DNA from: Bacillota bacterium
Lineage (GTDB): Bacteria; Bacillota; Bacilli; Paenibacillales; Paenibacillaceae
Reading direction: 5' to 3'
Assembly: GCA_023391635.1 (NCBI GenBank)
Contig: JAEWAQ010000046.1
Coordinates: forward strand, 1-25,825
Length of the DNA: 25,825 nt
The notes under the pieces are model-generated. The model was not told where the DNA came from and did not search any database. It saw nothing but the letters and a program-made list of their open reading frames with translations. Numbering within the stretch: position 1 is the stretch's first letter; the number at the start of each line of letters is the position of its first letter. Shown here in pieces: positions 1 to 7,709 of this stretch. The translations under genes and the position numbers were made by a program.

Positions 1-54
1 CCCTTCTGCGCCCCACGTTGCCGGTCGTCAGCTCCGTTTCCTTCAGCAGACTGA
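1..54. repeat. Terminal direct repeat, identical to 25772-25825
   Basis: The first 54 bases equal the last 54 with no mismatch. They lie inside the ROK gene and join in frame, as expected when an assembler reports a circular path with a k-mer overlap or when a tandem repeat unit is cut at one point. Confidence 0.95.
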
Positions 55-253
55 CTTTCAACAAATCCTGGGTCAGGTTGGTAATGGTTCCCGAGGTGAG
101 CATGGTCTCATCAACCAATTCAATACGAGATACGGGCTCCAAATTCCATATATGCTTCAACACCTGTGACATATTATGCTGCTTGATCTGCCGCAAATAG
201 CCTGCGTTTGTGTTTTTACGCACGTCGATCCCTGCCCGTTGTTTTGAAATCAT
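1..253 (-). CDS. ROK family transcriptional repressor, N-terminal winged-helix part (rest at 24789-25825)
   Basis: Read on the minus strand from the ATG at 253-251, this frame stays open to base 1 and runs without a shift into the ROK gene at the other end of the window, through the shared 54 bases. It encodes about 84 residues of NagC/XylR-type winged-helix DNA-binding domain, with the helix pattern LKHIWNLEPVSRIELVDE followed by TSGTITNLTQDLL. The joined gene is 1,236 nt and encodes 411 residues, a usual ROK repressor length. The ATG has AGGA only 3 bases upstream. A GTG at 223-221 behind AGGG is an alternative start that keeps the helices intact. An in-frame TAG at 259-257 excludes any earlier start. 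I infer that it represses the operons around it and releases them when it binds a pathway sugar. Confidence 0.85.
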   Translation of the reverse strand, partial: MISKQRAGIDVRKNTNAGYLRQIKQHNMSQVLKHIWNLEPVSRIELVDETMLTSGTITNLTQDLLKVSLLKETELTTGNVGRRR

Positions 254-488
254 ATCCTATAACTAACAATAAGATAAACCGTACCAATTGTACAGCAATG
301 GCCTGAGTCAACTGACTTTGCTCGTTATACGGCCAACAGGTTGCACCGAAACGCCAGGTCGGGGGTCTGATCGCCACAGTGCGAATGGCTTCAAGCACAC
401 AGCGCCCGCTTTCGATATTGCGACGCCCAATATCGAAAGCGATGCCATTGAACGAGTTGAGATCAGTATAAACGCTTCCTCGATAGTA
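254..488. other. Gap between the second GH38 gene and the ROK gene; no gene recognised
   Basis: This 235-base gap is the leader of the ROK gene. It holds a 13-bp inverted repeat (408-440) and is entered by the operator-like palindrome at 488-500. Two short overlapping minus-strand frames run through it. One reads plausibly as protein around NGIAFDIGRRNIESG but has no start codon or ribosome site that I can support, so I do not call a gene. It could be a decayed gene end, a structured leader, or the scar of a rearrangement. Confidence 0.5.
408..440. repeat. Perfect 13-bp inverted repeat with 7-base loop
   Basis: The arm GCTTTCGATATTG (408-420) is followed by seven bases and its exact reverse complement CAATATCGAAAGC (428-440). 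Neither strand has a T-run after the arms, so this is not a standard intrinsic terminator. It lies 49 bases beyond the stop of the second GH38 gene and about 155 bases before the ROK start. It could be an RNA stem in the ROK leader, a protein-binding site or a recombination site. Confidence 0.7.
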
Positions 489-500
489 TTAATCATTAAG
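488..500. promoter_or_regulatory. Operator-like palindrome ATTAATCATTAAG (ROK leader)
   Basis: Twelve of 13 bases match the palindrome CTTAATCATTAAG found at the other unit boundaries. It overlaps the TAA stop of the second GH38 gene at 489-491 and is the last copy before the ROK gene, about 235 bases from its start. No clear -35/-10 pair accompanies it on the minus strand. Autoregulation of the ROK gene is the natural inference. Confidence 0.5.
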
Positions 501-3020
501 TGATGGCTGGCTCCCAACCTCCAACATATTGACTTCCAATACCTGCAGCCCAGAATCAAGCGAAATTAGGAAGGTTTTAATCTCGCATGGTCTAAATTTC
601 GACTTCCATATTTGACCCAGCATCGGGATTTCTATTGTAGTTTCCGCAACCTGACCGGTTGTTTCGTAACAGCGCAATATATAGCCGTCTCCCTCCTCGG
701 CCTTCTTGAACGCAGTCACTACAATTTGCCCGGAGGAGATGTGAATGCCCCTATAGGACAGCGGAAGACTACCCTCATGATAAGTTTCGATTACATGCGG
801 CAATGGGACATTAAGCTCGTAAGCCCTGCGCACGATGTCGGCAGCCTGCCAGGAGCCTTCATGCGACAAGAGCGCGTAGGCAAATTCGTGGACGCCTTGG
901 TCCATAAATTCGCACAACTCGTCGCGTTCCCCGTAATGATCTGCGAAGATCGGGCTGCGCACGACCGTCATTCGCATATCATTTTCATTCACATCGAAGC
1001 TATACTTGCTGTCGTTCATCAATGACATTCCGCACGGACGCCCGTCCTCCGGAGCCACGCCCGAAACGTCTACCCATTGTTGGCCTGGCTCCTCATCGCC
1101 GTTAACGGGCCTGACGATATGTCCGTAAGGAATTTCATACGTCGCTTTCGGCTCGTTAACCCGGAGTGGGAACGATAGTTTTAGCACCTTATGTTCCTCG
1201 CGCCAATCCAGTTTGGCATTCACCCGTATGATCGGGCTATCCCGATGCAGCATGAAGTCCTGCCTTAACGTTGATCGGCCGTACTTGCTTGTGACCCGCA
1301 GTCGGCTTCGCACCGGCCCCGTCTCTATCAACGTCACCTCGGCATCGGCGAAACGACCGACCTCCTTGCGAAATGCCAGTATTCGATGGGCCCAGGTGTC
1401 GCTGTCGTGCTCATCGATCACGACGGGGACTGCGCCCCGATTATCCAACAATTCAATTCCTCTGCGCTTATCCAACATGCTTGTCACGTAACCGGTGCGG
1501 GTATCCACCTTCAGGCGAACGAAACGGTTTTCCAACGAATTTGGCGTAGCGGTCATTCCCGAAGTTTCATCGGAAGCGTTCCCTTCAAACTTTATCTCCC
1601 GATGGATCCAATAAACGCGATAGCCCATCGCCGGGACGCAGGCAGTAAACAACGTATCGTATTTATCGCCGAAGTTCGTTCTCGACGCGCGAACGTGCTG
1701 CAGCAATATCGGCTCGCCAAGCTCATCCGTAATGCCGTTGACCTTCTGGGGCACCTCTATGGGCGCCTCGACTTCCCATGAATGCGGGTTAAACACCACT
1801 AATGGTACGCCGCGATCGCCTTGCTCCCACAGCACGCGGTCCTTGTCCCTGGTCAACGAAGCGATTCCTTCGCGCATCGTATCGATCGACCACGATATTT
1901 TCTGTAAGGCGGCATTAAGCACAACTCCGCCGCTGTGCAGGGCATGCCCGTACGATTCCCGCGCATCCCGGTACGCTTCCTGAATGCTGCAGCCGCCCAT
2001 GATGTCGTGAAATTGATTGAACAAGACGCTTTCCCAAGCTGCCTGCAAGCGATCGCCATCATACGGGAGATGCAGCATACGATGCGCCATGGTGCAGAAT
2101 TTCTCCGCCGTCAACAAGCGATGCTCGGCATGCCGGTTGCTCGCCTTCGTCTCCGAGTGAGCCGAATAACAGCCGCTGGCATGATGCTGAAGCTCGTCTT
2201 TGACCACAGGAAGCGGAATTCCGCTCTGTCGGATCGCCTGGAAGTAACCATCGGGAGAACTATGTATGACGGCACCCGCGTCCTGGTTCTTACGGATCGC
2301 GCGGATCTCTTGCAAATTCAGGATCGTCGGACCGCCTCCGTGATTGCCGACTCCGTAGAAGCACATTTGATCGGCCCCTTGACGTACCGCCATACGCTGC
2401 ATCGCTGCTATTCTGGATCCGAGATCGGTATTCGGCGTGGTAAAATACCCATCCGCAATACGGTAGGCCAAAACCTTGCTGCCGTCTTCGCTTTCCCACC
2501 AGAATGCCTGAGCCGGCAGTTCCTTCTCCTGCTCGTCGGGACGGGAGAATACATAGGCGTCCATGCCGCTTAGCTTCAAAATTTGCGGCAACATGGCATG
2601 ATGACCAAAAGAGTCGACATTGTATCCCACGGTAGCGATTCGCCCGAAACGCTTCCGGAAATAACGCTGACCATATAACGAATGACGGGCAAAAGATTCT
2701 CCGGAAGGCAGGTTGCAGTCAGGCTGAATCCACCATCCGCCCACTACAATCCACCTTCCTTCTGCCACGCGCTCCTGAATTTCCGCGAACATCTCGGGAG
2801 CATTCTCCTCCACCCACCGGTAATACGCCGCACCGGCACAAGTGAACATAAATTCGGGAAATTCCTTCATCCGATCCAGCGCCGAGCGAAATGTGGCCTT
2901 GATCTCCGCATAGCCTTCCTGCCAACGCCACAGCCAGACAGCGTCGATATGCGCGTTGCCGATCATGTGCACTGTATGAGTGTCGTTCTCCTTCGGGCTG
3001 CTCTCATTCGTTCGGATCAT
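489..3020 (-). CDS. Cytoplasmic GH38 alpha-mannosidase, short form
   Basis: This 843-residue protein is a glycoside hydrolase family 38 enzyme, a zinc-dependent retaining alpha-mannosidase. Zinc ligands are visible in NAHIDAVWLW (His24, Asp26) and FNQFHDIMGG (His338). The nucleophile is Asp136 in NVDSFGHH. Unlike the GH38 protein at 9515-12658, it starts directly at the catalytic domain and lacks the roughly 240-residue N-terminal domain. No signal peptide is present, so it should act on imported oligosaccharides. It is the last gene of its operon, 44 bases after the aldolase gene. The ATG at 3020 is about 16 bases from the nearest AGGAGG (3035-3040), which instead abuts a tiny ATG-AGT-CGA-TAA frame. 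An in-frame TGA rules out an earlier start. The substrate could be a mannoside or a related alpha-linked sugar such as a manno-heptoside. Confidence 0.93.
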   Translation of the reverse strand: MIRTNESSPKENDTHTVHMIGNAHIDAVWLWRWQEGYAEIKATFRSALDRMKEFPEFMFTCAGAAYYRWVEENAPEMFAEIQERVAEGRWIVVGGWWIQPDCNLPSGESFARHSLYGQRYFRKRFGRIATVGYNVDSFGHHAMLPQILKLSGMDAYVFSRPDEQEKELPAQAFWWESEDGSKVLAYRIADGYFTTPNTDLGSRIAAMQRMAVRQGADQMCFYGVGNHGGGPTILNLQEIRAIRKNQDAGAVIHSSPDGYFQAIRQSGIPLPVVKDELQHHASGCYSAHSETKASNRHAEHRLLTAEKFCTMAHRMLHLPYDGDRLQAAWESVLFNQFHDIMGGCSIQEAYRDARESYGHALHSGGVVLNAALQKISWSIDTMREGIASLTRDKDRVLWEQGDRGVPLVVFNPHSWEVEAPIEVPQKVNGITDELGEPILLQHVRASRTNFGDKYDTLFTACVPAMGYRVYWIHREIKFEGNASDETSGMTATPNSLENRFVRLKVDTRTGYVTSMLDKRRGIELLDNRGAVPVVIDEHDSDTWAHRILAFRKEVGRFADAEVTLIETGPVRSRLRVTSKYGRSTLRQDFMLHRDSPIIRVNAKLDWREEHKVLKLSFPLRVNEPKATYEIPYGHIVRPVNGDEEPGQQWVDVSGVAPEDGRPCGMSLMNDSKYSFDVNENDMRMTVVRSPIFADHYGERDELCEFMDQGVHEFAYALLSHEGSWQAADIVRRAYELNVPLPHVIETYHEGSLPLSYRGIHISSGQIVVTAFKKAEEGDGYILRCYETTGQVAETTIEIPMLGQIWKSKFRPCEIKTFLISLDSGLQVLEVNMLEVGSQPSLND

Positions 3021-3064
3021 GATGTTATCGACTCATCCTCCTGTCGTACATCTGCTGCACTGCT

Positions 3065-3937
3065 TCATGTTAAGGACGTATTGCGCCACATAGCGATTGC
3101 TTGGGCCGATTCCCGTCCCATCGTTTTCCCTGTCCGGGTATGCAAGTTCATCGGAATTCCCTGCAAGGTAGCCAAATACTTGGCTGTTGCGGGAAAGCCG
3201 CCGCCGAGCACGGTGTCGAGCGCCGCTAGCCGCTCCAGCGCGGCATCGGCCGCCGGATCGCGCCGGACGCCCCGCTCCCACAGCTCCAGCACCAAGCTTA
3301 CGGCAGCGGTCGTCGTAATCGCCATAACGCCGCCGGCTCCGCGATGAATCGCCTCCAGCATCAGCGGCGTGTTCGCCTGATAGACGATGCTGTCCGGCGC
3401 GCCTTTGATTTTGGCTTCGATGCCTTCCAAGGTGCAGGTCGTATCTTTGATGCCGCGAATGCCGTGGCGGTTGGCCAGTTCGCTATAGATGCGGGAATCG
3501 ATCAGATGCGGCTTAACCATCGGGCATTCGTACAAGAATACGGGAACCGGCGACAGCTCGGCCATGCGGGCGAAATATTCGCCAAGCTTCCGCTGGTCTT
3601 CGCCCATACCGTTCGGCGGGATGAGCACGATGCCGGATACGCCCGTTTGCGCGATCCGCAGCAGTTCCTGCTCGTGATCCGCCGGATCGCGTTCCGCATT
3701 GGCAGTGGCGAAGACCGGCACTTGGCCCGCGGCTCTACGCACGGCCTGTTCCGCCAGGCGCAGGCGCTCGGCGAGCGTCAGCTTCCCCATCTCGCTGCTG
3801 CCGCAGACGGCGAACAGGCCGTGCGGCCGCTGCGACAGCTGCCAATCCACATACCGGTCGTACGCGGGCCAATCAATGTCCCGATTGGGAAGAAACGGCG
3901 TCAGCAATAAGGCAAATACGCCCTGAAACTCCTGCAC
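3065..3937 (-). CDS. DapA/N-acetylneuraminate lyase family class I aldolase
   Basis: The 290-residue product is a TIM-barrel Schiff-base aldolase of the dihydrodipicolinate synthase/N-acetylneuraminate lyase family, at the normal family length. The Schiff-base lysine is Lys164 in GIKDTT, the usual catalytic tyrosine is Tyr136 in YECP, and the substrate-carboxylate loop GSSEMGKLT (46-54) replaces the common GTTGE. Family members condense or release pyruvate with an aldehyde, for example from 2-keto-3-deoxy sugar acids. The GTG start at 3937 has AGGAGG eight bases upstream, and that site overlaps the TAG stop of the kinase gene, so the two are probably translationally coupled. Being next to a sugar kinase suggests cleavage of a phosphorylated keto-deoxy sugar acid. 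It is unlikely to be the housekeeping lysine-pathway DapA, because it sits in a sugar operon. Confidence 0.88.
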   Translation of the reverse strand: MQEFQGVFALLLTPFLPNRDIDWPAYDRYVDWQLSQRPHGLFAVCGSSEMGKLTLAERLRLAEQAVRRAAGQVPVFATANAERDPADHEQELLRIAQTGVSGIVLIPPNGMGEDQRKLGEYFARMAELSPVPVFLYECPMVKPHLIDSRIYSELANRHGIRGIKDTTCTLEGIEAKIKGAPDSIVYQANTPLMLEAIHRGAGGVMAITTTAAVSLVLELWERGVRRDPAADAALERLAALDTVLGGGFPATAKYLATLQGIPMNLHTRTGKTMGRESAQAIAMWRNTSLT

Positions 3938-3949
3938 GGTTGCGGCCTC

Positions 3950-4951
3950 CTATGCGATTTCATCGTAGCGATCCAATATTTCCTGCGGCGAGGCAGTCCC
4001 GGCGCCGTCCAGCTTGCGGACGGAGACAGCGGCAGCCAGGTGGGAGAATGCCGCGGCCGTCGTTCCGCTGCAGCCGACGCCCAGCGCCGAGATGAATGCC
4101 GCGTTGAACGTATCTCCCGCACCGGTAATGTCGATCGGCGGTGCGACAGCTTCCGTAGGCACGAACGCGCACGTTTCGTTCTCGATCCACATCGCTCCCT
4201 TGTCCCCCAGCGTCACGCAGCACGGCTTGCCCACAAGCTGCGACAATTGCAATCCCGCCAAGGCGATCTCCTGTTCGCTATCCGGCTCATCGCGGTGGGC
4301 GTTCCCCTTGACGCTGCGAATCGCCTCCACTTCATTCGGCTTGACGATCAGACCGCGGAACCAGCCGATCCGGTTGCGGCTGTCGACGACAATCAGTTTC
4401 CCTTGATTCGACCAATATTGCAACCGCGCAAGCAAATCTTGGTCGATCACGCCGTTGTCGACTTGGTCGACAACACTGATCACATCGACGCGGGCCGCCA
4501 TCCGGTCCAACTCCTCGATCAGCCGCACAGTCGAAGCTTTCGCAAGCGTCGTTCGATTGACGAAATCGAGCCGAGGATCCTCCTGCTTCACCCCCTGCAA
4601 GCCGTGCCGTATCGTTTTGCAATACGTTGGAGTATAGCGCCCCTCGTCCGTCAGACAGTACGAGTCATCGATTCCGTGCGCGCTGAAGCTGTCCCTCAGC
4701 AGCGTTCCGCGCCAATCGTTGCCGAAGACCGAGCAGATCGACACTTCCGCGCAGTTCAGCTTGCGGAAATTGACGGCAACGTTGCCGGCCGCCCCGGGAG
4801 CGTACTCTTCCCGGATGATCGGCAAATTATGATGAGGCGTCTCCCTCGACAGCTCGCTGATTCTCATGTCCGCGTGCCAGTAAATATCCAAACATCCGTC
4901 GCCGACAACGCCGATTTTAAGCGCGGATATTCTGTGCAGAATGTCCGCCAC
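3950..4951 (-). CDS. PfkB family sugar kinase, HldE (heptose kinase)-like
   Basis: This 333-residue ribokinase-fold kinase resembles the kinase half of HldE/RfaE, which phosphorylates D-glycero-D-manno-heptose 7-phosphate at C1. The N-terminal VVGDGCLDIYW (15-25), the glycine loop PGAAGNVAVNF (52-62), KPNEVEA (204-210) and the catalytic DITGAGDTF (274-282, base Asp280) are all present. The cytidylyltransferase-like half of bifunctional HldE is absent. The start is uncertain: GTG at 4951 has only a weak GGGA. The frame stays open upstream to 5035, and a strong AAGGAGAGGG at 5026-5035 precedes in-frame ATC and ATT codons, but no ATG, GTG or TTG. The open stretch reads like true protein (LTRDEVADILHRI). 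The gene sits between the GmhA-like isomerase and the aldolase. Ketose or KDG kinase activity is an alternative. Confidence 0.88.
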   Translation of the reverse strand: MADILHRISALKIGVVGDGCLDIYWHADMRISELSRETPHHNLPIIREEYAPGAAGNVAVNFRKLNCAEVSICSVFGNDWRGTLLRDSFSAHGIDDSYCLTDEGRYTPTYCKTIRHGLQGVKQEDPRLDFVNRTTLAKASTVRLIEELDRMAARVDVISVVDQVDNGVIDQDLLARLQYWSNQGKLIVVDSRNRIGWFRGLIVKPNEVEAIRSVKGNAHRDEPDSEQEIALAGLQLSQLVGKPCCVTLGDKGAMWIENETCAFVPTEAVAPPIDITGAGDTFNAAFISALGVGCSGTTAAAFSHLAAAVSVRKLDGAGTASPQEILDRYDEIA

Positions 4952-5025
4952 TTCGTCCCGGGTCAGAGCATTCGCGCCCGGTGACAGAGATGATCGATTA
5001 TAAGGTGCATGAATGCCGATCGTAA

Positions 5026-5035
5026 CCCTCTCCTT
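5026..5035 (-). promoter_or_regulatory. Strong ribosome-binding site without a standard start codon
   Basis: The minus strand reads AAGGAGAGGG here, 5 bases before an ATC and 11 bases before an ATT that are both in frame with the kinase. The first standard start codon of that frame, a GTG, is about 74 bases further on. Either the kinase begins at a rare start codon, or a base is missing or extra in this stretch. Confidence 0.6.
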
Positions 5036-5042
5036 CTATTGA

Positions 5043-5055
5043 TTTTCTCATTAAG
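5043..5055. promoter_or_regulatory. Operator-like site TTTTCTCATTAAG between isomerase and kinase
   Basis: This site carries the exact 14-mer TCATTAAGTTAATT (5048-5061) that also occurs at 18108-18121 and 24725-24738. It overlaps the TAA stop of the GmhA-like gene and lies about 100 bases before the kinase. The left arm of the 13-bp palindrome is degenerate (about 10 of 13 matches). I see no convincing -35/-10 pair, so it may be an internal roadblock site or belong to a weak internal promoter. Confidence 0.5.
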
Positions 5056-5706
5056 TTAATTTTCCGTCTCGAAGAAGATATGCTCCACCCACATGCACAG
5101 AGCGTGATAGATCGGCAGATGGCGCTCCTGAATATCCGGCGTCAACTCCCACGGGACCCTCACCGTCACATCGCACAAGCCGGCCATCCGCCCGCCGCTG
5201 CGGCCAGTCAGACCGATCGTCGCCAGCCCCCGGACTTTGGCGGTCTGCAGGGCGCGGATCACGTTTACGGAATTGCCGGACGTGCTGATGCCGAGCAATA
5301 CGTCCTCCGGTTGGCCGTATCCGAACACCTGCTGCGCGTAGATCATATCCGGCGCGACATCGTTCGCATACGCGCTGGTAAGCGCGGTTGCGCCGGACAA
5401 GGAGATGGCTGGAAGCGCGCCTTGCAGGTGCGCGGCCAAGTAGGGGCCGTCCTCCGGAAACATCGCAGCGAAGCTGTCGCTGTCCTCGGCCGACAACGGC
5501 CGCTTGGACATGAAGCCCTTCATCAGCTCGCCTACGATATGATCGCCGTCCGCCGAGCTTCCTCCGTTGCCGCATACAAGCAGCTTGCCGCCACGCCGAT
5601 AGCCGGCAACGACCGTGTCGAACATCTGCGTCAGATCCTGCAGGCAAGCCTCAAGTTCCGGATATTTGTACAGCAGCTTCTGAATAATGACCTCATTGCG
5701 CTCCAT
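5056..5706 (-). CDS. GmhA-like SIS-domain phosphosugar isomerase
   Basis: The 216-residue protein has a sugar isomerase (SIS) fold closest to phosphoheptose isomerase GmhA, which converts sedoheptulose 7-phosphate to D-glycero-D-manno-heptose 7-phosphate. The phosphate loop CGNGGSSAD (45-53), the His56/Glu60 pair matching E. coli GmhA His61/Glu65, the second phosphate loop GISTSGNS (139-146) and the C-terminal IQERHLPIYH (192-201) are visible. An insertion at about 66-100 makes it longer than E. coli GmhA. The start is ATG 5706, because GGGAGG lies six bases upstream; the ATG at 5712 is too close to that site. It begins two bases after the TGA of the duplicated-domain gene, so translation is probably coupled. 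The true substrate could be another phosphosugar. Confidence 0.88.
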   Translation of the reverse strand: MERNEVIIQKLLYKYPELEACLQDLTQMFDTVVAGYRRGGKLLVCGNGGSSADGDHIVGELMKGFMSKRPLSAEDSDSFAAMFPEDGPYLAAHLQGALPAISLSGATALTSAYANDVAPDMIYAQQVFGYGQPEDVLLGISTSGNSVNVIRALQTAKVRGLATIGLTGRSGGRMAGLCDVTVRVPWELTPDIQERHLPIYHALCMWVEHIFFETEN

Positions 5707-5708
5707 GG

Positions 5709-7709
5709 TCATCCTCCCTCCATTCCCGGCGATGGCGGCCCTGCCGCAGTCCACTTCCTCCACAAGGCGGGGATCGTCTCCTGATGCAGCCCTTCGAAAT
5801 GATAGCCTTTGCCCCCCAGGCTCGTAGGGCGATGAATAATGTTCTTGCGCGGCCTGTAATAATAGTCCCAATCCTCGTAGCCGACCTTGACATGATAATC
5901 TCCCAGGCGGACGATATCGAAATTGGCGGTGATGATGCGCTGGACCGGATAACCCAGATTGCGGGAAATCGACAGCGCTTTGAGAAATACTTCGGGCCCG
6001 GTCACCGTGGAGCCGAAATTCAGGAACGCCCCGCCGTCCAGCCTGGACACGGTATGCGCGTACTGATGGAAATCCCGGCCGCTGGCGCCGCCCTGCGTCG
6101 CGAAATTCACCGCAGGATGCTGCTGAATGGCGTCCGTGCCGATCGTAATGTGCACAGTGCAGGCATTGCCTTGCTTCAGGCAGGCGTGCAGCAGACTGCT
6201 ATCCCGGTGGGGGAACCGTTCGGGATACTCCTCCATGGCGAGCATCAGGCTTTCCCCATACCCCATTCCGCTGCCGTAACCACGCGCCAATACGGCGTGG
6301 AGGAGATCGCCCGGTTCCCGCCACATGCCCAATCGCCCTTGCGCCAAGGCGTCCGCGTCCCTTTCCTCCGTGTGGCCGAATGCGGCCAGCTCGAAGTCCT
6401 GGAACGCGGCGGCTCCGTTCATCGCCAGATGCGTGATCCGGCCCTGCCGAATCAGATCGGTCAGGAACAGATTGACGCCGCTGCCGACCACGTTCCCGCC
6501 CAGGTTGACCAGCACGGGATAGCCGCCCTGCCGCGCTTGCTGCAGGCTGGCGATCAATTCCGCGAACGGCTCATCCTCCGCATCCTTCCATTGCAGCGGC
6601 GCCCATGGGTCCGGCTTCGACAATTCCCCGACATGAAGCCGATCCGACCGCTGCGCAACGGGAAACAGCACGCGCTTCGCCGGGTCCAGCCTGCTCTTGT
6701 AAGCCACGGGAGCGAATGCGAGGCCAAGCTCCTGCTTGCGCCGCAGCAGGCGGTGGAACAGCTGCGGAATTGTCACTTGATGCAGGCCGTGGAAGAGGAG
6801 CCCTTCCCCGCCGATTCCCCGCAGTCTCTCTACCATATTGCGGCGCGGGCGGTAATAATATTCCGACTCCCGCTCGGAAGGCGTCCGATCGGCTCGCGCC
6901 GGCACGATATCGAAATTCGCGGCGGTAATATCGTCCATTTGCAGCCCGGCGTTGCGGCACAAGCTCAGCGCCTTCAGGAAAATTTCCGGGCCGGATATCG
7001 CCGAGCCGAAGTTGAGAAATACGCCGCCGCGTTCCATGCCGGCAATCGACTGGCAGATCGTATCGAAATCCCGGCCGCTCGTCGCGCCGAGAGCATGGAA
7101 ATCGACGATCGGATGCTGATGGATAATGTCGGTGCCGATGGAGATGTGACAGGTGTAAGGGACGCCGGCCCGCTGGCACTGCACGAACACGCAGTCGTCG
7201 TAATGAGGGAATCGCTGCGGATTCCGCTCCAGGTAGCGATACAGGCTTTCTCCGTAGCCCAGCGCGGCGGCGTCCCCTTGCTGAACGGCTTCGTTCATGT
7301 AACGGCCCGTTTCCTCCCACATGCCGAAGGAACCGTCTTCGATCGAAGCCGCCACATCCTCCGAAGTCTCGCCGAGGAACGCCAGCTCGAAATCGTGAAT
7401 GCTCGTGGCGCCGTTGCCGGATACGTGCGTCAGGAAGCCGTGTCTCACCATCTCGATAATATAGCGCGACATGCCGTTCTTGATCACATGAGCGCCCATC
7501 GACCAGACGACCGGCTTCCCGGCGGCCCGCGCTTGCACGATCTTCTCGATCAGCGCGTCGAACGCCTGCGCAGCCGAAGGATCGGTCGGCCACGATTGCG
7601 GCTCATCCTCGTAAGGCCTGGCCATGTTCTTGATCGTCACCAAATTCGTGCGCGTGTGCACGGAGTTCGTGCGAATATCGTCGAACGGGAGCTGCGGCGA
7701 ACGGATCAT
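5709..7709 (-). CDS. Tandem-duplicated deoxyhypusine-synthase-like protein, function unknown
   Basis: The 666-residue protein consists of two homologous copies of one domain (about 62-322 and 395-652). Both copies carry a G-rich NGA and DFELA block, GYGESL (151-156; 483-488), an IGTD...QHP block (191-200; 523-532), SGRDF, FLNFGS, GPE(I/V)FLKALS, TANFDIV, YYYRPR and GLHQ..TIP. Copy 1 keeps AHVIKNGMS (73-81) where copy 2 has GNVVGSGVN, so copy 2 looks more diverged. The pattern resembles the bacterial deoxyhypusine synthase-like family as I remember it, but I do not see the active-site lysine context of true deoxyhypusine synthase. ATG 7709 overlaps the upstream TGA as ATGA and has GAGGGA eight bases before it. 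Its place between a mutarotase-like protein and a GmhA-like isomerase points to a step in sugar metabolism. Confidence 0.8.
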   Translation of the reverse strand: MIRSPQLPFDDIRTNSVHTRTNLVTIKNMARPYEDEPQSWPTDPSAAQAFDALIEKIVQARAAGKPVVWSMGAHVIKNGMSRYIIEMVRHGFLTHVSGNGATSIHDFELAFLGETSEDVAASIEDGSFGMWEETGRYMNEAVQQGDAAALGYGESLYRYLERNPQRFPHYDDCVFVQCQRAGVPYTCHISIGTDIIHQHPIVDFHALGATSGRDFDTICQSIAGMERGGVFLNFGSAISGPEIFLKALSLCRNAGLQMDDITAANFDIVPARADRTPSERESEYYYRPRRNMVERLRGIGGEGLLFHGLHQVTIPQLFHRLLRRKQELGLAFAPVAYKSRLDPAKRVLFPVAQRSDRLHVGELSKPDPWAPLQWKDAEDEPFAELIASLQQARQGGYPVLVNLGGNVVGSGVNLFLTDLIRQGRITHLAMNGAAAFQDFELAAFGHTEERDADALAQGRLGMWREPGDLLHAVLARGYGSGMGYGESLMLAMEEYPERFPHRDSSLLHACLKQGNACTVHITIGTDAIQQHPAVNFATQGGASGRDFHQYAHTVSRLDGGAFLNFGSTVTGPEVFLKALSISRNLGYPVQRIITANFDIVRLGDYHVKVGYEDWDYYYRPRKNIIHRPTSLGGKGYHFEGLHQETIPALWRKWTAAGPPSPGMEGG

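Noticed and set aside
408..440. The 13-bp inverted repeat as a rho-independent terminator
   Set aside because: There is no T-run on either strand after the stem, and the stem is not GC-rich at its base.
5709..7709. True deoxyhypusine synthase acting on eIF5A
   Set aside because: The active-site lysine context of that enzyme is not seen, and a bacterial sugar operon gives no eIF5A substrate. Only a distant fold relationship is suggested.
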